Assembly: GCF_001010805.1 (NCBI RefSeq)
Contig: NZ_CP011477.1
Location: forward strand, 2,123,001 to 2,187,000
Origin: Spongiibacter sp. IMCC21906
Lineage (GTDB): Bacteria > Pseudomonadota > Gammaproteobacteria > Pseudomonadales > Spongiibacteraceae
Reading direction: 5' to 3'
DNA: 64,000 nt
The notes beneath the pieces were generated by a model that worked only from the letters and a program-made list of their open reading frames with translations, did not search any database and was not told the DNA's origin. The number at the start of each line of letters is the position of its first letter. Position 1 is the stretch's first letter. Of the stretch, positions 10,761 through 22,938 are shown one piece after another. The translations under genes and the position numbers were made by a program.

Positions 10761-11579
10761 TTAACGGCCTTTGCCACGCAGGCCGGTGTCGAACAAGATG
10801 CGGGTGGCGATTTCTTCGACGGAAGCATGGGTTGTATCTAAAAAGGGGATACCAAACCGACGGAACATAGCCTCGGCCTGACGCACTTCATCTTCGCAAC
10901 GGGTTTGTGACGAATAGGGGCTATCTGGGCGCCGTTCTGAACGGATTGCGGTCAGCCGGCGGGGGTCGATGGTCAAGCCAAACAATCGATCCCGATGGGC
11001 CGCCAGGGCTTTAGGCAAGCGGTTATCGTCTAAGTCTTCTTCCGTTAGCGGATAGTTGGCGACAAATATTCCCGACTGAAGCGCTAAGTAAAGACAGGTT
11101 GGGGTTTTGCCACTGCGAGAAACGCCAATCAGGATGACTTGCGCCTGGTCGTAGCGGTTGATACGGGCACCATCATCATTATCGAGCGCAAAATTAACGG
11201 CATCGATTCGATTTTTATAATTGGCATCCCGGTCGGCATTTTTCAGGCGGCCCACGGTGCTTGAGGGTTTTTCGCCCAAGGCGGTTTCTAGCTGCCGCAC
11301 AAACGGCCCCAACACATCAACAATAATGCCTTTGCTGGTGGCGATGACTTCACGGATATTTTCATTTACGAGGGTGTCGAAAATGATCGGCGTGACGCCA
11401 CGCTCTTCCGCAGCGCGATTGATTCGCTGCACCGCTGCGTGGGCTTTGTCAGTGCTATCGACGTAGGGCACGATAATATGTTCAAAGCTCAGCGTCTCAA
11501 ATTGCGCCAAAATACTTTTGCCCAAAGTCTCTGCGGTGATACCGGTACTGTCTGAAATAAAAAATGCTGGGCGGATCAT
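10761..11579 (-). CDS. ppsR: PpsR, phosphoenolpyruvate synthase regulatory kinase/phosphotransferase
   Basis: A DUF299-family protein of 272 residues. It switches PEP synthase off and on by ADP-dependent phosphorylation and Pi-dependent dephosphorylation of an active-site threonine. The conserved N-terminus RPAFFISDSTGITAETLG and the P-loop GVSRSGKTPT (about residue 150) are both present. It is divergent from its target ppsA across a 122-base gap, the usual arrangement in Pseudomonas-like genomes. Confidence 0.95.
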   Translation of the reverse strand: MIRPAFFISDSTGITAETLGKSILAQFETLSFEHIIVPYVDSTDKAHAAVQRINRAAEERGVTPIIFDTLVNENIREVIATSKGIIVDVLGPFVRQLETALGEKPSSTVGRLKNADRDANYKNRIDAVNFALDNDDGARINRYDQAQVILIGVSRSGKTPTCLYLALQSGIFVANYPLTEEDLDDNRLPKALAAHRDRLFGLTIDPRRLTAIRSERRPDSPYSSQTRCEDEVRQAEAMFRRFGIPFLDTTHASVEEIATRILFDTGLRGKGR

Positions 11580-11701
11580 GTAGTTTTTTTACCCAATGTC
11601 ATGTGAATCTCGACGGGAATTTTCAAAATTCCTCGCATACTATAACGCTGCAGAGCACTTATAACTGCAAATCACCCGCTTTGTAAAATAGGAGAAACAT
11701 C

Positions 11702-14065
11702 GTGTCTGAGTATGTGATCTGGTTTCAAGACCTAGGTATGAAAGATGTCGACCGGGTAGGTGGCAAAAATGCATCCCTGGGTGAAATGATCAGTCAGTTA
11801 GCAAAAGCCGGTGTTTCGGTGCCCGGTGGCTTTGCGACCACCTCAGATGCCTTCCGCGATTTTTTGGAGCAAAGCGGATTAAAAGAGCGAATTGCCAACC
11901 GGCTGGAAGATTTAGATATCGACGATGTGAAAACCCTTGCCGAAACGGGCAAAGAAATCCGCCAGTGGATTATCGACACCCCTTTTCCTGAAGCTCTTAA
12001 CGACGCTATTAAAACCGCTTTTGAAGAAATGGCTGGCGACACCGTAGCGGTGCGTTCTTCGGCCACCGCCGAAGACCTGCCCGATGCCTCTTTTGCCGGG
12101 CAGCAGGAAACCTTCTTGAATATTCGTGGCCTCGATAATGTCATGGTGGCGATCAAAGAAGTGTTTGCCTCTTTGTATAATGATCGCGCTATTGCCTACC
12201 GGGTTCACAAAGGCTTTGAGCACGCCGATGTCGCCCTGTCTGCCGGTATTCAGCGGATGGTGCGCTCTGAAATTGGCGCGGCAGGTGTGATGTTCTCGAT
12301 GGATACCGAGTCGGGCTTTGACGGTGTGGTATTTATTACCTCCTCTTACGGTTTGGGTGAAACCGTGGTCCAGGGCGCGGTAAATCCCGACGAATTCTAC
12401 GTCCACAAAGCGACATTAGAAAAAAATCGCCCGGCGGTATTACGCCGCAATCTGGGCAGCAAAATGATCAAAATGATTTACGGCAGTGAGGCCAGCGCGG
12501 GCAAATCAGTGGAAACGGTTGACGTGCCTGAAGCTGATCGGGATCGCTTTAGCATTAACGACGCCGAGGTGATGTCGTTGGCAAAACAGGCCGTCATTAT
12601 CGAAAAACATTACGGTCGCCCGATGGATATTGAGTGGGCTAAAGACGGTGACGACGGTGAGCTTTACATTGTTCAGGCTAGGCCCGAAACCGTGAAAAGC
12701 AATGAGTCTGCCACGCTGATGGAGCGTTACCTGCTTAAAGAAAAGGGCAATGTGCTCAGCGAAGGTCGCTCCATTGGTCAACGTATTGGCGCGGGCCCAG
12801 TTCGAGTTATCGACAGTATTGCCGACATGGACCAGGTGCAGAAGGGTGATGTGCTAGTCACCGATATGACCGACCCGGATTGGGAGCCGGTGATGAAGCG
12901 GGCTTCTGCCATCGTGACCAACCGGGGCGGGCGTACTTGCCACGCCGCGATTATTGCCCGGGAGCTGGGCATTCCTGCGGTAGTAGGGTGTGGCGATGCC
13001 ACAGAAACCCTAAAAACCGGCCAAGAAGTGACAGTATCCTGTGCCGAAGGGGATACCGGCATGGTCTATGAGGGCATACTGGATTTCGATATTAGCAGAA
13101 ACAAACTCGAAACCATGCCGGAGTTGCCCTTTAAGGTGATGATGAATGTCGGCAATCCAGACCGCGCTTTTGACTTTCAATCCTACCCCAACGCCGGTGT
13201 GGGTCTGGCGCGCTTGGAATTCATTATTAACAGAATGATTGGCGTGCATCCCAAAGCGCTGATGGAGTACAACGATCTGCCCCGCGACGTGCAGCAGGCA
13301 GTAAAGCGCCGCATTGCTGGCTATGGCGACCCGGTGGAGTTCTATGTTGAAAAGTTGGTGGAAGGCATCTCTAGCATCGCCAGTGCCTTTTATCCCAAGC
13401 CGGTCATCGTGCGGATGTCAGATTTTAAATCCAACGAGTATGCCCATCTGATCGGCGGCAGCTTGTACGAGCCCTCTGAAGAAAACCCCATGCTGGGTTT
13501 TCGGGGTGCCTCTCGCTACATTTCTGACTCCTTCCGGGAGTGCTTTGAACTTGAATGCCGGGCACTGAAAAAAGTTCGGGAAGAAATGGACCTCAGCAAC
13601 GTCGAAATCATGGTGCCCTTTGTGCGCACGGTGGGCGAAGCCCGGCAGGTGATTGAACTCTTGGAAGCGAATGGTCTCAAGCGCGGCGAGAATGGTCTGA
13701 GAGTCATCATGATGTGTGAGCTGCCCGCCAATGCCTTGTTGGCAGATCAGTTTCTGGAATACTTCGATGGTTTTTCTATCGGTTCCAATGACCTGACGCA
13801 GCTGACGCTGGGGCTGGATCGGGACTCTGGCTTGATTGCGCATTTATTTGATGAGCGCAACGATGCGATAAAAGTGCTGTTAAAAAGCGCGATTCAAGCC
13901 TGTAAAGCCCAGGGGAAATACGTCGGCATTTGTGGTCAAGGGCCGTCTGATCACCCTGATTTTGCCCAGTGGTTGATGGAGCAGGGGATTGATAGTGTTT
14001 CTCTGAACCCAGACTCGGTGCTGGATACGTGGCTGTTTTTGTCTGAAAAATTAAAACAAGCTTAA
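11702..14065 (+). CDS. ppsA: Phosphoenolpyruvate synthase
   Basis: PpsA makes PEP from pyruvate, ATP and water, opening gluconeogenesis from three-carbon compounds. At 787 residues it is full length. It has the ATP-grasp N-terminal domain ([20 protein letters not shown]), the phosphohistidine swivelling domain with [14 protein letters not shown] (catalytic histidine) and the C-terminal TIM barrel ending in [17 protein letters not shown] and the GICGQGPSD loop. The start is a GTG at 11702 after the ribosome binding site AGGAGAAA. Its regulator PpsR is encoded divergently next door. Confidence 0.97.
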   Translation: MSEYVIWFQDLGMKDVDRVGGKNASLGEMISQLAKAGVSVPGGFATTSDAFRDFLEQSGLKERIANRLEDLDIDDVKTLAETGKEIRQWIIDTPFPEALNDAIKTAFEEMAGDTVAVRSSATAEDLPDASFAGQQETFLNIRGLDNVMVAIKEVFASLYNDRAIAYRVHKGFEHADVALSAGIQRMVRSEIGAAGVMFSMDTESGFDGVVFITSSYGLGETVVQGAVNPDEFYVHKATLEKNRPAVLRRNLGSKMIKMIYGSEASAGKSVETVDVPEADRDRFSINDAEVMSLAKQAVIIEKHYGRPMDIEWAKDGDDGELYIVQARPETVKSNESATLMERYLLKEKGNVLSEGRSIGQRIGAGPVRVIDSIADMDQVQKGDVLVTDMTDPDWEPVMKRASAIVTNRGGRTCHAAIIARELGIPAVVGCGDATETLKTGQEVTVSCAEGDTGMVYEGILDFDISRNKLETMPELPFKVMMNVGNPDRAFDFQSYPNAGVGLARLEFIINRMIGVHPKALMEYNDLPRDVQQAVKRRIAGYGDPVEFYVEKLVEGISSIASAFYPKPVIVRMSDFKSNEYAHLIGGSLYEPSEENPMLGFRGASRYISDSFRECFELECRALKKVREEMDLSNVEIMVPFVRTVGEARQVIELLEANGLKRGENGLRVIMMCELPANALLADQFLEYFDGFSIGSNDLTQLTLGLDRDSGLIAHLFDERNDAIKVLLKSAIQACKAQGKYVGICGQGPSDHPDFAQWLMEQGIDSVSLNPDSVLDTWLFLSEKLKQA

Positions 14066-14088
14066 ACCCGAGCAGCGATTAAAATGAT

Positions 14089-14125
14089 AAAAGAGGGCAG
14101 CTGAAGCATCAGTCGCCCTCTTTTT
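14089..14125 (+). terminator. Rho-independent terminator after ppsA
   Basis: A ten-base stem, AAAAGAGGGC (14089-14098) with GCCCTCTTTT (14115-14124), encloses a loop with its own CTGA/TCAG pairing and runs into five Ts. It could also serve the convergent oxygenase gene. Confidence 0.85.
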
Positions 14126-14139
14126 ATGTTTAGAGATGC

Positions 14140-14769
14140 TTATTTGGTCAACGCTTTAAGTTTAGCGCTCAGCTTGTGAAAAAACCGGTGTTTGCTGCCC
14201 GCAGAATCAGAGCTTAAAAAGTTAATTTGTATCGAACGTCGGGTTCCTTCATAAGAGGGATAGCCATGCCAGCAGTTATCGGTGACTTTAAATGCCACTA
14301 AACTGCCCGGTCCCGGCGCGATCTCTTCCACAAAATCGTTCATATCTGAACCGCCGTTTAAAATCCGCAGCCGACCTGTGTCTGCGCTCCAGCTTTCATT
14401 TAAGTAAATTAATACTGTGACCAGCTTGGTTTTGGAATCCGTATGCATGCGGCCATCTTTTGCCCGTGAATAACCCCGCAAAGTCATCATAATGGGGCGA
14501 TCCTTCAGATCGATATCGAGCTTTTCTGACAGTAGCTGTCGAAATTCGGGAGAGTCTAAATCTTGTAGAAAATCCTGAAAATCGGCTTGGATCTGCACGT
14601 CGTCAATATTAAAGCTGCCCCCCTGAGTGATGTCTGGAAACGCTTCAATGACCTTTTTAACGCCAGCGGGCAACAGGGATGCCTCAGACGTAAAATAGGG
14701 AAAGGGCTGTTGTTTCACTTCGGCATTTTTCAACGCCGGGATATCAATTAGTTGAGCTGTTTGAGTCAC
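14140..14769 (-). CDS. 2-oxoglutarate/Fe(II)-dependent oxygenase (prolyl hydroxylase-like fold)
   Basis: A 209-residue protein with the features of the double-stranded beta-helix Fe(II)/2OG oxygenases. The HxD metal pair is in MHTDSKTK (about residue 108), the distal histidine in DNCWHGYPS (about 166) and the 2OG-binding arginine in RRSIQINF. The substrate is unknown; relatives act on proteins or on cell-surface and lipid-linked substrates. It is monocistronic, facing ppsA, and its promoter must lie in the 109-base gap shared with the divergent Rieske gene. Confidence 0.75.
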   Translation of the reverse strand: MTQTAQLIDIPALKNAEVKQQPFPYFTSEASLLPAGVKKVIEAFPDITQGGSFNIDDVQIQADFQDFLQDLDSPEFRQLLSEKLDIDLKDRPIMMTLRGYSRAKDGRMHTDSKTKLVTVLIYLNESWSADTGRLRILNGGSDMNDFVEEIAPGPGSLVAFKVTDNCWHGYPSYEGTRRSIQINFLSSDSAGSKHRFFHKLSAKLKALTK

Positions 14770-14878
14770 AAGGGGTCCTTTTTTTAAAACTTAATCGCTT
14801 CTATTGTTATATTAATACTGATGAAGGTGTACACACCTACGATACCAGCAAACGCTGGCACAGTGGCCTGGAGATACT

Positions 14879-15196
14879 ATGAATTATTACAGCCTTGAGA
14901 AGCTTATTAATCTTTATGATGGCTATCGCAAGCTGTTTAAAATTGATAACCATAACCTGCTATTACTACAATTGGACGGTCAGCGATATTTAATAGAAAG
15001 CCGTTGCCCCCATCGCGGCCACGCTTTGAGCACCGCAGATATGGAGGGTGATCAGATAGTTTGCCCGCTGCATGGTTATCGATTTGATCTGCGCAGTGGT
15101 GCGTTGCAGCATTTTACCGAAGAACCCTGCCGGTCGTTAAGACGCTATGATATCGTCGATAGAGATAATGAACTGGGAGTCGTTCTGGATAACTGA
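14879..15196 (+). CDS. Small Rieske [2Fe-2S] ferredoxin-like protein
   Basis: A 105-residue protein that is essentially one Rieske domain. The cluster ligands are visible as CPHRGH (about residues 43-48) and CPLHGY (about 62-67), each giving one Cys and one His. It probably carries electrons in the cytoplasm for an oxygenase. The divergent neighbour is an Fe(II)/2OG oxygenase, but that enzyme class does not normally need a ferredoxin, so any link is speculative. Confidence 0.85.
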   Translation: MNYYSLEKLINLYDGYRKLFKIDNHNLLLLQLDGQRYLIESRCPHRGHALSTADMEGDQIVCPLHGYRFDLRSGALQHFTEEPCRSLRRYDIVDRDNELGVVLDN

Positions 15197-15232
15197 GCCG
15201 TATCCCAGTCAAAGTACTGATGTCAGGCTTGG

Positions 15233-15664
15233 TTACTTGGTTAATGCTAAAAACATTTGCCGGTGGGGAATGCCTGCATCCATAAATACCTCACCGCGTG
15301 GCACAAACCCCAGTTTTTCGTAAAAACCTAGGGCATGGCATTGGGAAGATAAGGTTAATTCCCGTATTCCCTCAGCTTTGGCCGTTTGAATGCAAGCCTG
15401 CAACAAGGCCTTTCCCCATCCCTGACTTCGGTACCCGCTTAAAACTGCCATACGGCCGATTGAACCATCGTTGAGTAGGCGCAGGGTGGCAATGTACGTG
15501 GTGGTTTCGCCAATTGAATTTTGTAGCAGCCAGTGTCGGGCTGTTTGGTCGTGTTCATCCAGTTCCATCTCCACCGGAACACCTTGCTCGCGGACAAACA
15601 CCTGATAGCGGATATCGGTAAGACACTGGTGATGAGTGGTCCAGTTGGTTTCAATGATCTTCAC
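15233..15664 (-). CDS. GNAT-family N-acetyltransferase
   Basis: A 143-residue acetyltransferase of the ElaA/YjcF-like GNAT group. The core strand IGRMAVLSGYRSQGWGKALL contains the acetyl-CoA pyrophosphate-binding pattern (Q/R-x-x-G-x-G/A). The C-terminal ALGFYEKLGFVPRGE is typical of the fold. The substrate is unknown. The start appears to be a GTG at 15664. It follows roxA on the same strand by 21 bases and may be co-transcribed with it. Confidence 0.85.
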   Translation of the reverse strand: MKIIETNWTTHHQCLTDIRYQVFVREQGVPVEMELDEHDQTARHWLLQNSIGETTTYIATLRLLNDGSIGRMAVLSGYRSQGWGKALLQACIQTAKAEGIRELTLSSQCHALGFYEKLGFVPRGEVFMDAGIPHRQMFLALTK

Positions 15665-15685
15665 ATGACGCCCGTTGTTTTCGTT

Positions 15686-16815
15686 TTAACCTTGATCATC
15701 ATCGCCTGTCTGCTCGGCTACGAGCAGTGTGCCACGCTCATAAAGCCGGTATAGCAGCTCTTGGGGGAGTATGTGCACTGGCACATCGCTGCCGGGTTCT
15801 AAACGGCAAAATGCCTGCAAACCGTCCTGATAACTGGCCGGTAGTGTATCGCTTTCTCCATCTGCAAATAGCACCTTGCCGTGAAATGCCAGCCGGGCTG
15901 TTAATGCAAGTACCAAGGGCTGTCGCGTTATCGTTTTATAAAACTCAGTCTCATTCAGCTCCGCAGGCTCGGCCTCAGGCGGCCGATGGGTCATTAATCT
16001 GCCAAACCAGTTGGCAAGAGTGTTGTCGTCCTCAAGGGCCGATGCCATGAGTTGCCGGGCTTGATTGATGGCATTAGCATCAATCTCGCCGCAGTGCTGG
16101 CCCGCATTGAAACTGGGATCACGATAACGCCGCGCAGAGTCGCCTTGCTCTGCAAGATGTTCGGCAAAGTCCTGTAACATTTCGGTTTGGGAGGGCGCCC
16201 GAAACCCCACTGACAGCGTGATGCAATCGTCACTTTCGGCTATTCCCCAGTGGGCACAACCCGGCGGAATATACAGAATATCGCCGGGGTTGAGCAGGTA
16301 TTCCGCTCGGCTGTCAAAATTGCAAAGCAACCGTAAGTCAGGGTTGTTTTGCATTGGCGTGGTGCCGTCACAATGGGGACCAATTTTCCAGCGCCGCTGG
16401 CCTTCACCTTGAATCAGAAACACATCGTATTGATCAAAATGAGGGCCGACATTGCCGCCGGGAGCGGCGTAACTGATCATAATATCCTGCTGGCGCCAGC
16501 GAGGCAGAAACCGAAAGCATTGGTTTAATTCGGCTACCTCTTCAATCCAGTGATCAACACTCTGAACAAGGAGCGTCCAGTTTTGAGGGGGCAGGGTGGC
16601 AAAGCGCGCCTCCTCAAAGGGGCCGGACTCCAGTTGCCAGTTGCTGCCATCTTGAATAATCAGACGACTGTCGATGTCTTCTTCACAGGCCATGCCAGCC
16701 AAGTCGTCGCCATTAACTGGGCAAACAAAGTCTGGCAGCGCCTGCCGTATTAAAACCGGGCGGCGCTGCCAATCGTTGCGGAGAAAACCCTCAACATCAA
16801 AGTTTTGCAAAGACA

Positions 16816-16816
<1 letters not shown>
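15686..16816 (-). CDS. roxA: Ribosomal protein uL16 3-hydroxylase (JmjC/cupin oxygenase, YcfD family)
   Basis: A 376-residue JmjC-type Fe(II)/2OG oxygenase, close to the length of E. coli YcfD/RoxA, which hydroxylates an arginine of ribosomal protein L16. The metal-binding HxD is in GPHFDQYDVFLIQGEG and the distal histidine follows PPGCAHWGIA. The winged-helix C-terminal region is also present. Its GTG start at 16816 shares one base with the purB stop codon (TAGTG), which suggests translational coupling to purB. Confidence 0.9.
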
Positions 16817-18189
<1,373 letters not shown>

Positions 18190-18247
18190 CTATTACGAAG
18201 GGCTAATTACATTGAGCAACTGAGGAAAGGCGGCAATGATACCCGAG

Positions 18248-18898
18248 TCAGTGGCGAATTTCAGTGTTGAGCATCTGCTTGGTTTGCTCGAATAAGCGGC
18301 CGCGCTGAAACAACAGCACCCAGCGACTGCCGCCAGACTGGTGCCATAGAAATGCGGACCGCACGGCGGCTAATAAAAGCGCCCGTATTTTGGCAGCGTT
18401 ATGACTGCTTTGCAGCTGCTGAGCACTACCGCGAATTTGCAATCGGTAAGAAAATTTGGATAGTGTATCTTGATAAATAGCCGCAAGAGATGTGCATAAG
18501 CTACTGATATCACTATCATCGAATTCGGTTTTCTTTGCCGCATGTTGAAGGCGGTTAGCCATTAAGGACGTCATATCCCGATCATTGCGGAGTTTTTTCT
18601 GCAGGTGCATGACCCCCATAGAATATCGCAGGATATTTTGTTTTTCGGCGTAGTCATTGCCGCTGAGAATATCTCTAAGGCTACGCAGACCAAACTCAAG
18701 ATTGTCTATGCCGCCAAAGGCTTGCTCGGCATTTTCGCTAGAAAACGCAAACAGACTGTTGATAGAGGCCTCCATCGCTTTGGGCTCGGCTTGGCCGGTG
18801 CGGGCAAGCTGGTCAACCAGACCCGCAGCTTGAATCAGCCCGGCAAGGGCCAGGGTGCGGTTGCGCCACTGTTGCTGCTGCATAGTTTGATCAGCCAT
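18248..18898 (-). CDS. hflD: High frequency lysogenization protein HflD homolog
   Basis: A 216-residue all-helical protein matching HflD. HflD is a membrane-associated protein that in E. coli restrains the phage lambda CII activator and is linked to tRNA-modification gene mnmA. The conserved pattern [22 protein letters not shown] starts near residue 14. The open frame extends to 19042, but the added residues are not family-like and run through mnmA. The ATG at 18898 overlaps mnmA by eight bases, the usual coupling of this pair. Confidence 0.92.
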   Translation of the reverse strand: MADQTMQQQQWRNRTLALAGLIQAAGLVDQLARTGQAEPKAMEASINSLFAFSSENAEQAFGGIDNLEFGLRSLRDILSGNDYAEKQNILRYSMGVMHLQKKLRNDRDMTSLMANRLQHAAKKTEFDDSDISSLCTSLAAIYQDTLSKFSYRLQIRGSAQQLQSSHNAAKIRALLLAAVRSAFLWHQSGGSRWVLLFQRGRLFEQTKQMLNTEIRH

Positions 18899-20024
18899 GT
18901 TGTTGGTCTGCTGCCTCCTGAAGCTGTCCCGCTTCGATAACGCCACCACCCAGGCACACCTCATCGATGTAAAAAACCACCGATTGGCCGGGAGTAATGG
19001 CTCGTTGGGGCTGGTCAAACTCAACCCGATAGCCGTCGCCATTCACGCTGATGGTACAAACTTGATCGGCTTGACGGTAGCGGGTTTTGGCTTTGCAATT
19101 TAATGGCAGAGCTGGGCGGCTATTAATCCAGTGGATGTCTTTGACATCGAGGGCGTCTTTAAACAGTGCCGGATGCTGGCTGCCCTGAGCGACAATCAGT
19201 ACATTTCGAACTAAGTCTTTTTCAATTACATACCACGGCTGGTCACCAGCCCCCGCCACGCCACCAATTCCCAGCCCCTGGCGTTGACCAATAGTGTGGT
19301 ACATCAAACCGCTGTGCTCGCCCATCACTTGGCCGTCGGTGTTTTCGATAACACCGGGCTGGGCGGGAAGGTATTGCTGCAAAAAATCTTTAAACCGCCG
19401 TTCGCCGATAAAGCAAATGCCAGTGCTGTCTTTTTTGTCGTGAGTAACCAAGCCGTGTTGCTCTGCGAGTTCTCGCACCCGCGGTTTTTCCATTTCACCA
19501 ATAGGGAAGAGGGTTTTGGCTAATTGGGCTGCGCCGACAGCATGCAGAAAATAGCTTTGGTCTTTGTTGTTGTCCAAACCTTTTAAGAGCTGGGTTTTGC
19601 CCTCTTTTATGCTGTTACGGCAATAGTGGCCTGTGGCAATGCCATCAGCACCCAGCATAAGGGCATAGTCCAAAAAGGCTTTAAACTTGATCTCGCGATT
19701 ACAAAGAATATCGGGATTGGGCGTGCGACCCGCTTGGTATTCTGCCAAAAAGTGCTCAAATACATTGTCCCAGTACTCGGCGGCAAAATTGGCGGTATGC
19801 AAATGGATGCCCAGCTTATCGCAAACAGCTTGGGCATCGGCGAGATCGTCTTTGGCAGTGCAATATTCGGTGCCGTCATCCTCGTCCCAGTTTTTCATAA
19901 ACAGGCCTTCGACCTGATAACCCTGTTGTTGTAGCAACAGGGCTGAGATGGACGAGTCGACGCCACCGGACATCCCCACAATAATGCGGGTGTTTTCTGG
20001 CGTATTTTCGCTAACTGCGATCAT
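18891..20024 (-). CDS. mnmA: tRNA-specific 2-thiouridylase MnmA
   Basis: MnmA installs the 2-thio group on wobble U34 of tRNA Lys, Glu and Gln, using sulfur relayed by the Tus system. The 377-residue protein has the PP-loop GMSGGVDSS (about residue 19), the catalytic cysteine in LCNREIKF and the second in [12 protein letters not shown]. It is the first gene of the mnmA-hflD-purB-roxA run. Confidence 0.97.
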   Translation of the reverse strand: MIAVSENTPENTRIIVGMSGGVDSSISALLLQQQGYQVEGLFMKNWDEDDGTEYCTAKDDLADAQAVCDKLGIHLHTANFAAEYWDNVFEHFLAEYQAGRTPNPDILCNREIKFKAFLDYALMLGADGIATGHYCRNSIKEGKTQLLKGLDNNKDQSYFLHAVGAAQLAKTLFPIGEMEKPRVRELAEQHGLVTHDKKDSTGICFIGERRFKDFLQQYLPAQPGVIENTDGQVMGEHSGLMYHTIGQRQGLGIGGVAGAGDQPWYVIEKDLVRNVLIVAQGSQHPALFKDALDVKDIHWINSRPALPLNCKAKTRYRQADQVCTISVNGDGYRVEFDQPQRAITPGQSVVFYIDEVCLGGGVIEAGQLQEAADQQHG

Positions 20025-20064
20025 GCTGTTTTACTTCCAAAATCATTAACTTAAAACCACTATC

Positions 20065-20502
20065 TCAAAACATCATCGACAGCGGATAGCGATGCCCGGC
20101 AAGGTAGCGCTCTAAATTATCCAGCACCAGAGGGCTGCGAAGCATTTCTTTACGCTGCCGAACGTCGTCGACACTGAGCCAAAGCACGTCTTTAATATCT
20201 GTGTCTAAAAGGGATTCGGGACAAAATGCCAACGGTCTGCCAAAAAAACAGCTGCGGTGATAGGTGACGCCATTGCCAGGCGTAACGTACAAGCCCATGC
20301 CCACCACACCATCAATCGCTACTTGCCATTGCGTTTCTTCCAGCGTTTCTCGCTGGGCGGCTTCAATCAGGGTTTCCTCGGCCTCAAGATGGCCGGCTGG
20401 TTGATTAATCACCCGCTTACCATTTGCCACTTCTTCGACAAACAGAAATTTGCCGTCGTTTTCGATGATGCTGGCCACGGTGACGTGTGGATACCAAGTC
20501 AT
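20065..20502 (-). CDS. nudJ: Nudix phosphohydrolase NudJ
   Basis: A Nudix hydrolase of about 145 residues from the ATG at 20502 (MTWYPHVTVA). A GGGGAAG ribosome binding site lies just upstream of that ATG, so I prefer it to the in-frame start at 20523. The Nudix box runs from GHLEAEETLIEAAQRETLEE and keeps all catalytic glutamates. NudJ hydrolyses HMP-PP and thiamine pyrophosphate as well as nucleoside triphosphates in E. coli. It sits between rluE and mnmA as in many relatives. Confidence 0.88.
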   Translation of the reverse strand: MTWYPHVTVASIIENDGKFLFVEEVANGKRVINQPAGHLEAEETLIEAAQRETLEETQWQVAIDGVVGMGLYVTPGNGVTYHRSCFFGRPLAFCPESLLDTDIKDVLWLSVDDVRQRKEMLRSPLVLDNLERYLAGHRYPLSMMF

Positions 20503-20596
20503 GGTACTTCCCCATGTGCTCATTAAAGGTCCGATTGCTCAAACCCCATTGAAAATGTTCGCCTGAAAAGCGAGGGATTGTAACAGCGTCAGGGCT

Positions 20597-21244
20597 TTAT
20601 GGCCTACTGCGACGATTTCGGTGGGGGAGACGAGTACGCGAACCAAGTCGTTTCGGCTTTTTTACTGCTGTTCTCGTCGCCGACGACGCGATCAGTGCTG
20701 GTGGCACCGGTGCCCGGCAGTGCTCACCCGGCGACAAGTCTGTTAAATCCCAGTCGCCAATTTTTGCGCGGATTAAGCGCAGGGTAGGAAAGCCAACTGC
20801 TGCGGTCATGCGTCGCACCTGACGATTTCGGCCCTCAGTAATGGTTAATGATAGCCAAGATGTGGGGATTGCGGCGCGATAGCGTACTGACGGATGCCGC
20901 TGCCAAAGCCCAGCGGGCTCGAGTATTTTTTCGGCTTTTGCGGGCTTGGTAAGACCGTCTTTTAGCGTGACGCCATTTTGTAACGCAATTAAGGCAGCAT
21001 CAGTTATTTCACCCTCTACCTGTACCCAATAGGTTTTGGGTAGTTTAAAGCGCGGGTCACTTATATGCTGCTGAAGTCGGCCATCAGCGGTCAGCAGAAG
21101 CAAGCCTTCTGAGTCAAAATCTAGCCTACCGGCTGGATAAATCTTAGGGATCTTGATGTAATCGGCCAGAGTCAAACGGCCATCAGCTTCGCTGAATTGG
21201 CACATGACTTGGAAAGGCTTGTTAAATAAAACAATTTCGCTCAC
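20597..21244 (-). CDS. rluE: 23S rRNA pseudouridine(2457) synthase RluE
   Basis: A RsuA/RluB/E/F-family pseudouridine synthase of 215 residues without an S4 domain, as in RluE. The catalytic aspartate is in PAGRLDFDSEGLLLL and the second family motif is EGRNRQVRRMTAAVG. The C-terminal 30 residues are basic and arginine-rich, longer than in E. coli, perhaps for rRNA binding. The gene is divergent from icd. Confidence 0.92.
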   Translation of the reverse strand: MSEIVLFNKPFQVMCQFSEADGRLTLADYIKIPKIYPAGRLDFDSEGLLLLTADGRLQQHISDPRFKLPKTYWVQVEGEITDAALIALQNGVTLKDGLTKPAKAEKILEPAGLWQRHPSVRYRAAIPTSWLSLTITEGRNRQVRRMTAAVGFPTLRLIRAKIGDWDLTDLSPGEHCRAPVPPALIASSATRTAVKKPKRLGSRTRLPHRNRRSRP

Positions 21245-21288
21245 AGGAAAATACTGCCATTCATGGAAGAAATTCGACTATAAAATGG

Positions 21289-21343
21289 TATAATGCCGCG
21301 CTTTTTGGATTTTCGAGAGCCGGATTGTACCACTCGTGAGTGG
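21289..21343 (+). promoter_or_regulatory. Leader of icd: -10 box and 5'-UTR hairpin
   Basis: A perfect TATAAT at 21289-21294 in the rluE-icd gap has no good -35 box, so activator dependence is possible. About 35 bases downstream, CCACTC/GAGTGG (21330-21343) forms a tight six-pair hairpin in the expected leader RNA. Confidence 0.4.
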
Positions 21344-21394
21344 CATCTCGGGAAGCAAGCGAAGTTCCTCAACTAATAAACCATGGAGTCAAAA

Positions 21395-22651
21395 ATGGGA
21401 TACCAACATATCAAGGTACCTGGCGAGGGCGAGAAGATCACCGTCAATACGGATCTCTCCCTGAACGTACCCGATCGGCCAATTATTCCTTTTATCGAAG
21501 GTGATGGCATCGGGGTCGATATTTCTCCGGTAATGATTAAAGTCGTCAATGCCGCCGTTGAAAAAGCCTATTCAGGCAAAAAAGCCATCAGCTGGATGGA
21601 AATTTACACAGGTGAAAAAGCTGCTGAGCTGTATGACGGCGACTGGTTTCCCGCCGAAACACTGGATGCGATCAAAGAATACGCCGTGGCGATTAAAGGC
21701 CCACTGACCACACCAGTTGGCGGTGGTTTTCGTTCTTTGAACGTAGCATTGCGTCAAGAATTAGATTTGTATGTTTGTCAGCGCCCGGTTCGCTGGTTTG
21801 AAGGCGTGCCTTCACCTGTTAAAGAGCCCGGCAAAACCAATATGGTGATTTTCCGGGAAAACTCCGAAGATATCTACGCTGGTATCGAATGGAAAGCGGG
21901 CACTCCCGAAGCTGACAAAATGATCAACTTTATGCAGGAAGAGATGGGCGTTACCAAAATCCGCTTCCCGCAAAACTGTGGTATTGGTGTTAAACCAGTA
22001 TCTGAAGAAGGCACTAAACGCCTTGTTCGCAAAGCAATTCAATACACCATTGACCAAGACCTGCCTTCGCTGACCATCGTTCACAAAGGCAACATCATGA
22101 AGTTCACCGAAGGGTCTTTCAAAAACTGGGCATATGACCTGGCTATGGAAGAGTTTGGCGCTGAGCTGCTAGATGGCGGTCCTTGGGTCAAAATGAAAAA
22201 CCCCAACACCGGCAAAGAAATCATTATTAAAGACGTGATTGCAGACGCCATGCTTCAGCAAGTATTGCTGCGTCCAGACGAGTACAGCGTTATTGCAACG
22301 CTAAACTTGAACGGCGATTACTTGTCAGACGCATTGGCGGCACAGGTGGGCGGTATTGGTATTGCTCCCGGCGCCAACATGAGCGACAACGTGGCCTTGT
22401 TTGAAGCCACCCACGGCACGGCACCCAAGTACACCGGCCAGGACAAGGTTAACCCCGGTTCGTTGATCCTGTCGGCAGAAATGATGCTGCGCCATATGGG
22501 TTGGAATGAAGCTGCGGATTTGATTATCAATGGCATGAACGGTTCGATCCAAGCCAAAACCGTCACCTATGACTTTGAGCGTTTGATGGAAGGGGCCACC
22601 CTCCTGAAGTGTTCGGAGTTTGGCGATGCGATTATTAAGCACATGGCTTAA
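21395..22651 (+). CDS. icd: NADP-dependent isocitrate dehydrogenase
   Basis: This TCA-cycle enzyme oxidises isocitrate to 2-oxoglutarate with NADP. The 418-residue homodimeric type has [10 protein letters not shown] near the N-terminus. The phosphorylatable serine segment is [18 protein letters not shown], the target of AceK in relatives. The metal-binding [16 protein letters not shown] segment follows. The track start at 21383 precedes the ribosome binding site GGAG (21386-21389), so the ATG at 21395 (MGYQHIKVP, as in Pseudomonas) is the likely start. Confidence 0.96.
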   Translation: MGYQHIKVPGEGEKITVNTDLSLNVPDRPIIPFIEGDGIGVDISPVMIKVVNAAVEKAYSGKKAISWMEIYTGEKAAELYDGDWFPAETLDAIKEYAVAIKGPLTTPVGGGFRSLNVALRQELDLYVCQRPVRWFEGVPSPVKEPGKTNMVIFRENSEDIYAGIEWKAGTPEADKMINFMQEEMGVTKIRFPQNCGIGVKPVSEEGTKRLVRKAIQYTIDQDLPSLTIVHKGNIMKFTEGSFKNWAYDLAMEEFGAELLDGGPWVKMKNPNTGKEIIIKDVIADAMLQQVLLRPDEYSVIATLNLNGDYLSDALAAQVGGIGIAPGANMSDNVALFEATHGTAPKYTGQDKVNPGSLILSAEMMLRHMGWNEAADLIINGMNGSIQAKTVTYDFERLMEGATLLKCSEFGDAIIKHMA

Positions 22652-22671
22652 TCGCTTCGTAAAGGTACGAC

Positions 22672-22699
22672 AAAAGCCGCCATCAAGGCGGCTTTTTTG
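22672..22699 (+). terminator. Rho-independent terminator after icd
   Basis: The stem AAAAGCCGCC with GGCGGCTTTTTT has a short ATCAA loop and a six-T tail, lying 20 bases after the icd stop. The stem also reads as a terminator for the convergent cspD. Confidence 0.9.
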
Positions 22700-22722
22700 T
22701 AACTGACAGAAATCGTGAGAAA

Positions 22723-22938
22723 CTAGCGTTCGGGGTCGTCTGTCGTAATACTTGTGGCATGCAGGCCTTTGGGGCCTGGCTCGGCATCAAAACTCACCGA
22801 TTGACCGGCTTTTAGCGTTTTATAGCCTTCCATTGAAATCGCCGAGTAGTGGGCAAAAACCTCTTCTTCACTGTTTTCTGAGAGGATAAAGCCGTAACCC
22901 TTGGCATTATTAAACCATTTGACAACACCGTTTTGCAT
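22723..22938 (-). CDS. cspD: Cold-shock domain protein, CspD-like
   Basis: A 71-residue single cold-shock domain. The RNP1 motif is KGYGFIL and the second nucleic-acid-binding motif is EVFAHYSAI. The ORF runs further upstream to 23016, but the cold-shock family begins at MQNGVVKWFN, the ATG at 22938. CspD-type proteins bind single-stranded nucleic acid and, in E. coli, inhibit replication in stationary phase. Divergent placement next to clpS-clpA is the standard gammaproteobacterial arrangement. Confidence 0.92.
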   Translation of the reverse strand: MQNGVVKWFNNAKGYGFILSENSEEEVFAHYSAISMEGYKTLKAGQSVSFDAEPGPKGLHATSITTDDPER